From: Paludibacteraceae bacterium
GTDB taxonomy: Bacteria > Bacteroidota > Bacteroidia > Bacteroidales > Paludibacteraceae
Length of the DNA stretch: 61,295 nucleotides
Direction: 5' to 3'
Assembly (NCBI GenBank): GCA_905235225.1
Contig: CAJOKE010000023.1
Coordinates: 1-61,295 of the forward strand
The notes under the pieces were generated by a model that saw nothing but the letters and a program-made list of their open reading frames with translations, had not been told where the DNA came from and ran no database searches. Below, in pieces: positions 61,058 to 61,295 of the stretch. Made by a program: the position numbers and the translations under genes. Every line of letters begins with the position of its first letter. The first letter of the stretch is position 1.

Positions 61058-61295
61058 TTATTTAACAACTGCGCCATTGAGGTTATAGCGAACGCCGTTT
61101 TTGAGGATGGAAACATTACCATTCTCCATGATTTTAACATTGTGCGGATCAGAACCGATAACGGCATCAATGTCAGAACCAGTTTCCTCGGCAACATAGA
61201 TGACGTTATAGAACCAATCTGTACCACCATCAGCATTGGGACGGAAATAAACGGTGTATTTGCCATCTTTGAGAATTTCGCCATTCTCGCCATAG
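61058..61295 (-). CDS. 3' end of a secreted protein with T9SS-like tail (partial)
   Basis: The minus strand is open from the window edge to TAA at 61058-61060, encoding 79 complete residues (YGENGEILKDGKYTVYFRPN...). DGKYTVYFRPNADGG looks like a Starch-binding/SusE-type or Ig-like beta domain end. The last residues, ENGNVSILKNGVRYNLNGAV plus VK, match the tails of the acid phosphatase and the riboswitch-controlled proteins. The start is outside the window. A different frame over the same bases, 61039-61293, is a shadow. Confidence 0.75.
   Translation of the reverse strand, partial: YGENGEILKDGKYTVYFRPNADGGTDWFYNVIYVAEETGSDIDAVIGSDPHNVKIMENGNVSILKNGVRYNLNGAVVK

Noticed and set aside
61039..61293. 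84-codon minus-strand frame at the window edge
   Set aside because: The neighbouring frame (61058-61295) encodes a domain end with a T9SS-like tail and a terminator behind it, so this frame is a shadow.
1..61295. tRNA, rRNA, integrase, transposase or phage genes
   Set aside because: Looked for in intergenic regions and among the proteins and not found; the small repeated family is the only sign of possible mobility.

Overview
The window is chromosomal DNA of a member of the Bacteroidota, most likely order Bacteroidales. The evidence is: promoters of the TTTG / 19-21 bp / TAnnTTTG type in nearly every large intergenic gap; little Shine-Dalgarno signal; a six-subunit Na+-translocating NQR operon; a Na+-pumping methylmalonyl-CoA decarboxylase operon (propionate route); a class A acid phosphatase; DUF4831/DUF4835 genes; and several secreted proteins with a type IX secretion (T9SS)-like C-terminal tail. 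No rRNA, tRNA, CRISPR array, phage or insertion sequence was seen.

Layout. (1) 0.2-9.6 kb, plus strand: nine tightly packed genes. A cysteate-synthase-like enzyme, an alpha-oxoamine synthase and a short-chain reductase together suggest capnine-type sulfonolipid synthesis. Between them lie five heterodisulfide-reductase-like genes (HdrC, HdrB, HdrA, HdrC, and a membrane HdrE/HdrD or DsrM/DsrK fusion), and a two-domain VOC protein heads the set. This is the best candidate for an undescribed system. (2) 9.6-17.8 kb, minus: an eight-gene housekeeping operon led by a hemerythrin-LuxR regulator, followed by short tilS, aroE, DUF4831, DUF4835 (PorD-like), recN, rarA and hemW. (3) 17.8-21.6 kb: alkaline phosphatase, hotdog thioesterase, acyl-CoA synthetase and a remnant of a small repeated gene. 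(4) 21.6-27.4 kb, minus: nqrABCDEF. (5) 27.9-34.9 kb, plus: a DPP-IV-like peptidase, then an arylpyruvate fermentation operon (iorA, iorB, aminotransferase, CoA-transferase with a frameshift). (6) 34.9-42.1 kb: metallo-hydrolase, acid phosphatase, rsmE, PAP2 protein, LolE-type permease, GSCFA protein, glyA and apt. (7) 42.2-50.1 kb, minus: a small repeated-family gene behind an 11-bp repeat array, then three large surface proteins transcribed from a cobalamin riboswitch. (8) 50.2-59.9 kb, minus: methylmalonyl-CoA decarboxylase beta, biotin carrier, delta and alpha subunits, epimerase, lon, an LRAT-like membrane protein, aspS and fabD. (9) 60-61.3 kb: a long repeat-filled leader, a second intact member of the small family, and the 3' end of a T9SS-type protein.

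How the parts fit: IorAB yields reduced ferredoxin and acyl-CoA from amino acids, NQR and methylmalonyl-CoA decarboxylase both export Na+, and the propionate branch needs vitamin B12 (methylmalonyl-CoA mutase is not in the window). The B12-riboswitch surface operon lies next to the decarboxylase operon, so a B12-capture role is plausible.

Non-coding structure stands out. Four short arrays with an exact 11-bp period occur in the window. Two have near-identical units and sit upstream of promoters (60-103 and 27795-27838). Two have AATAATAG-type units and sit in the leaders of the two intact members of the small family.
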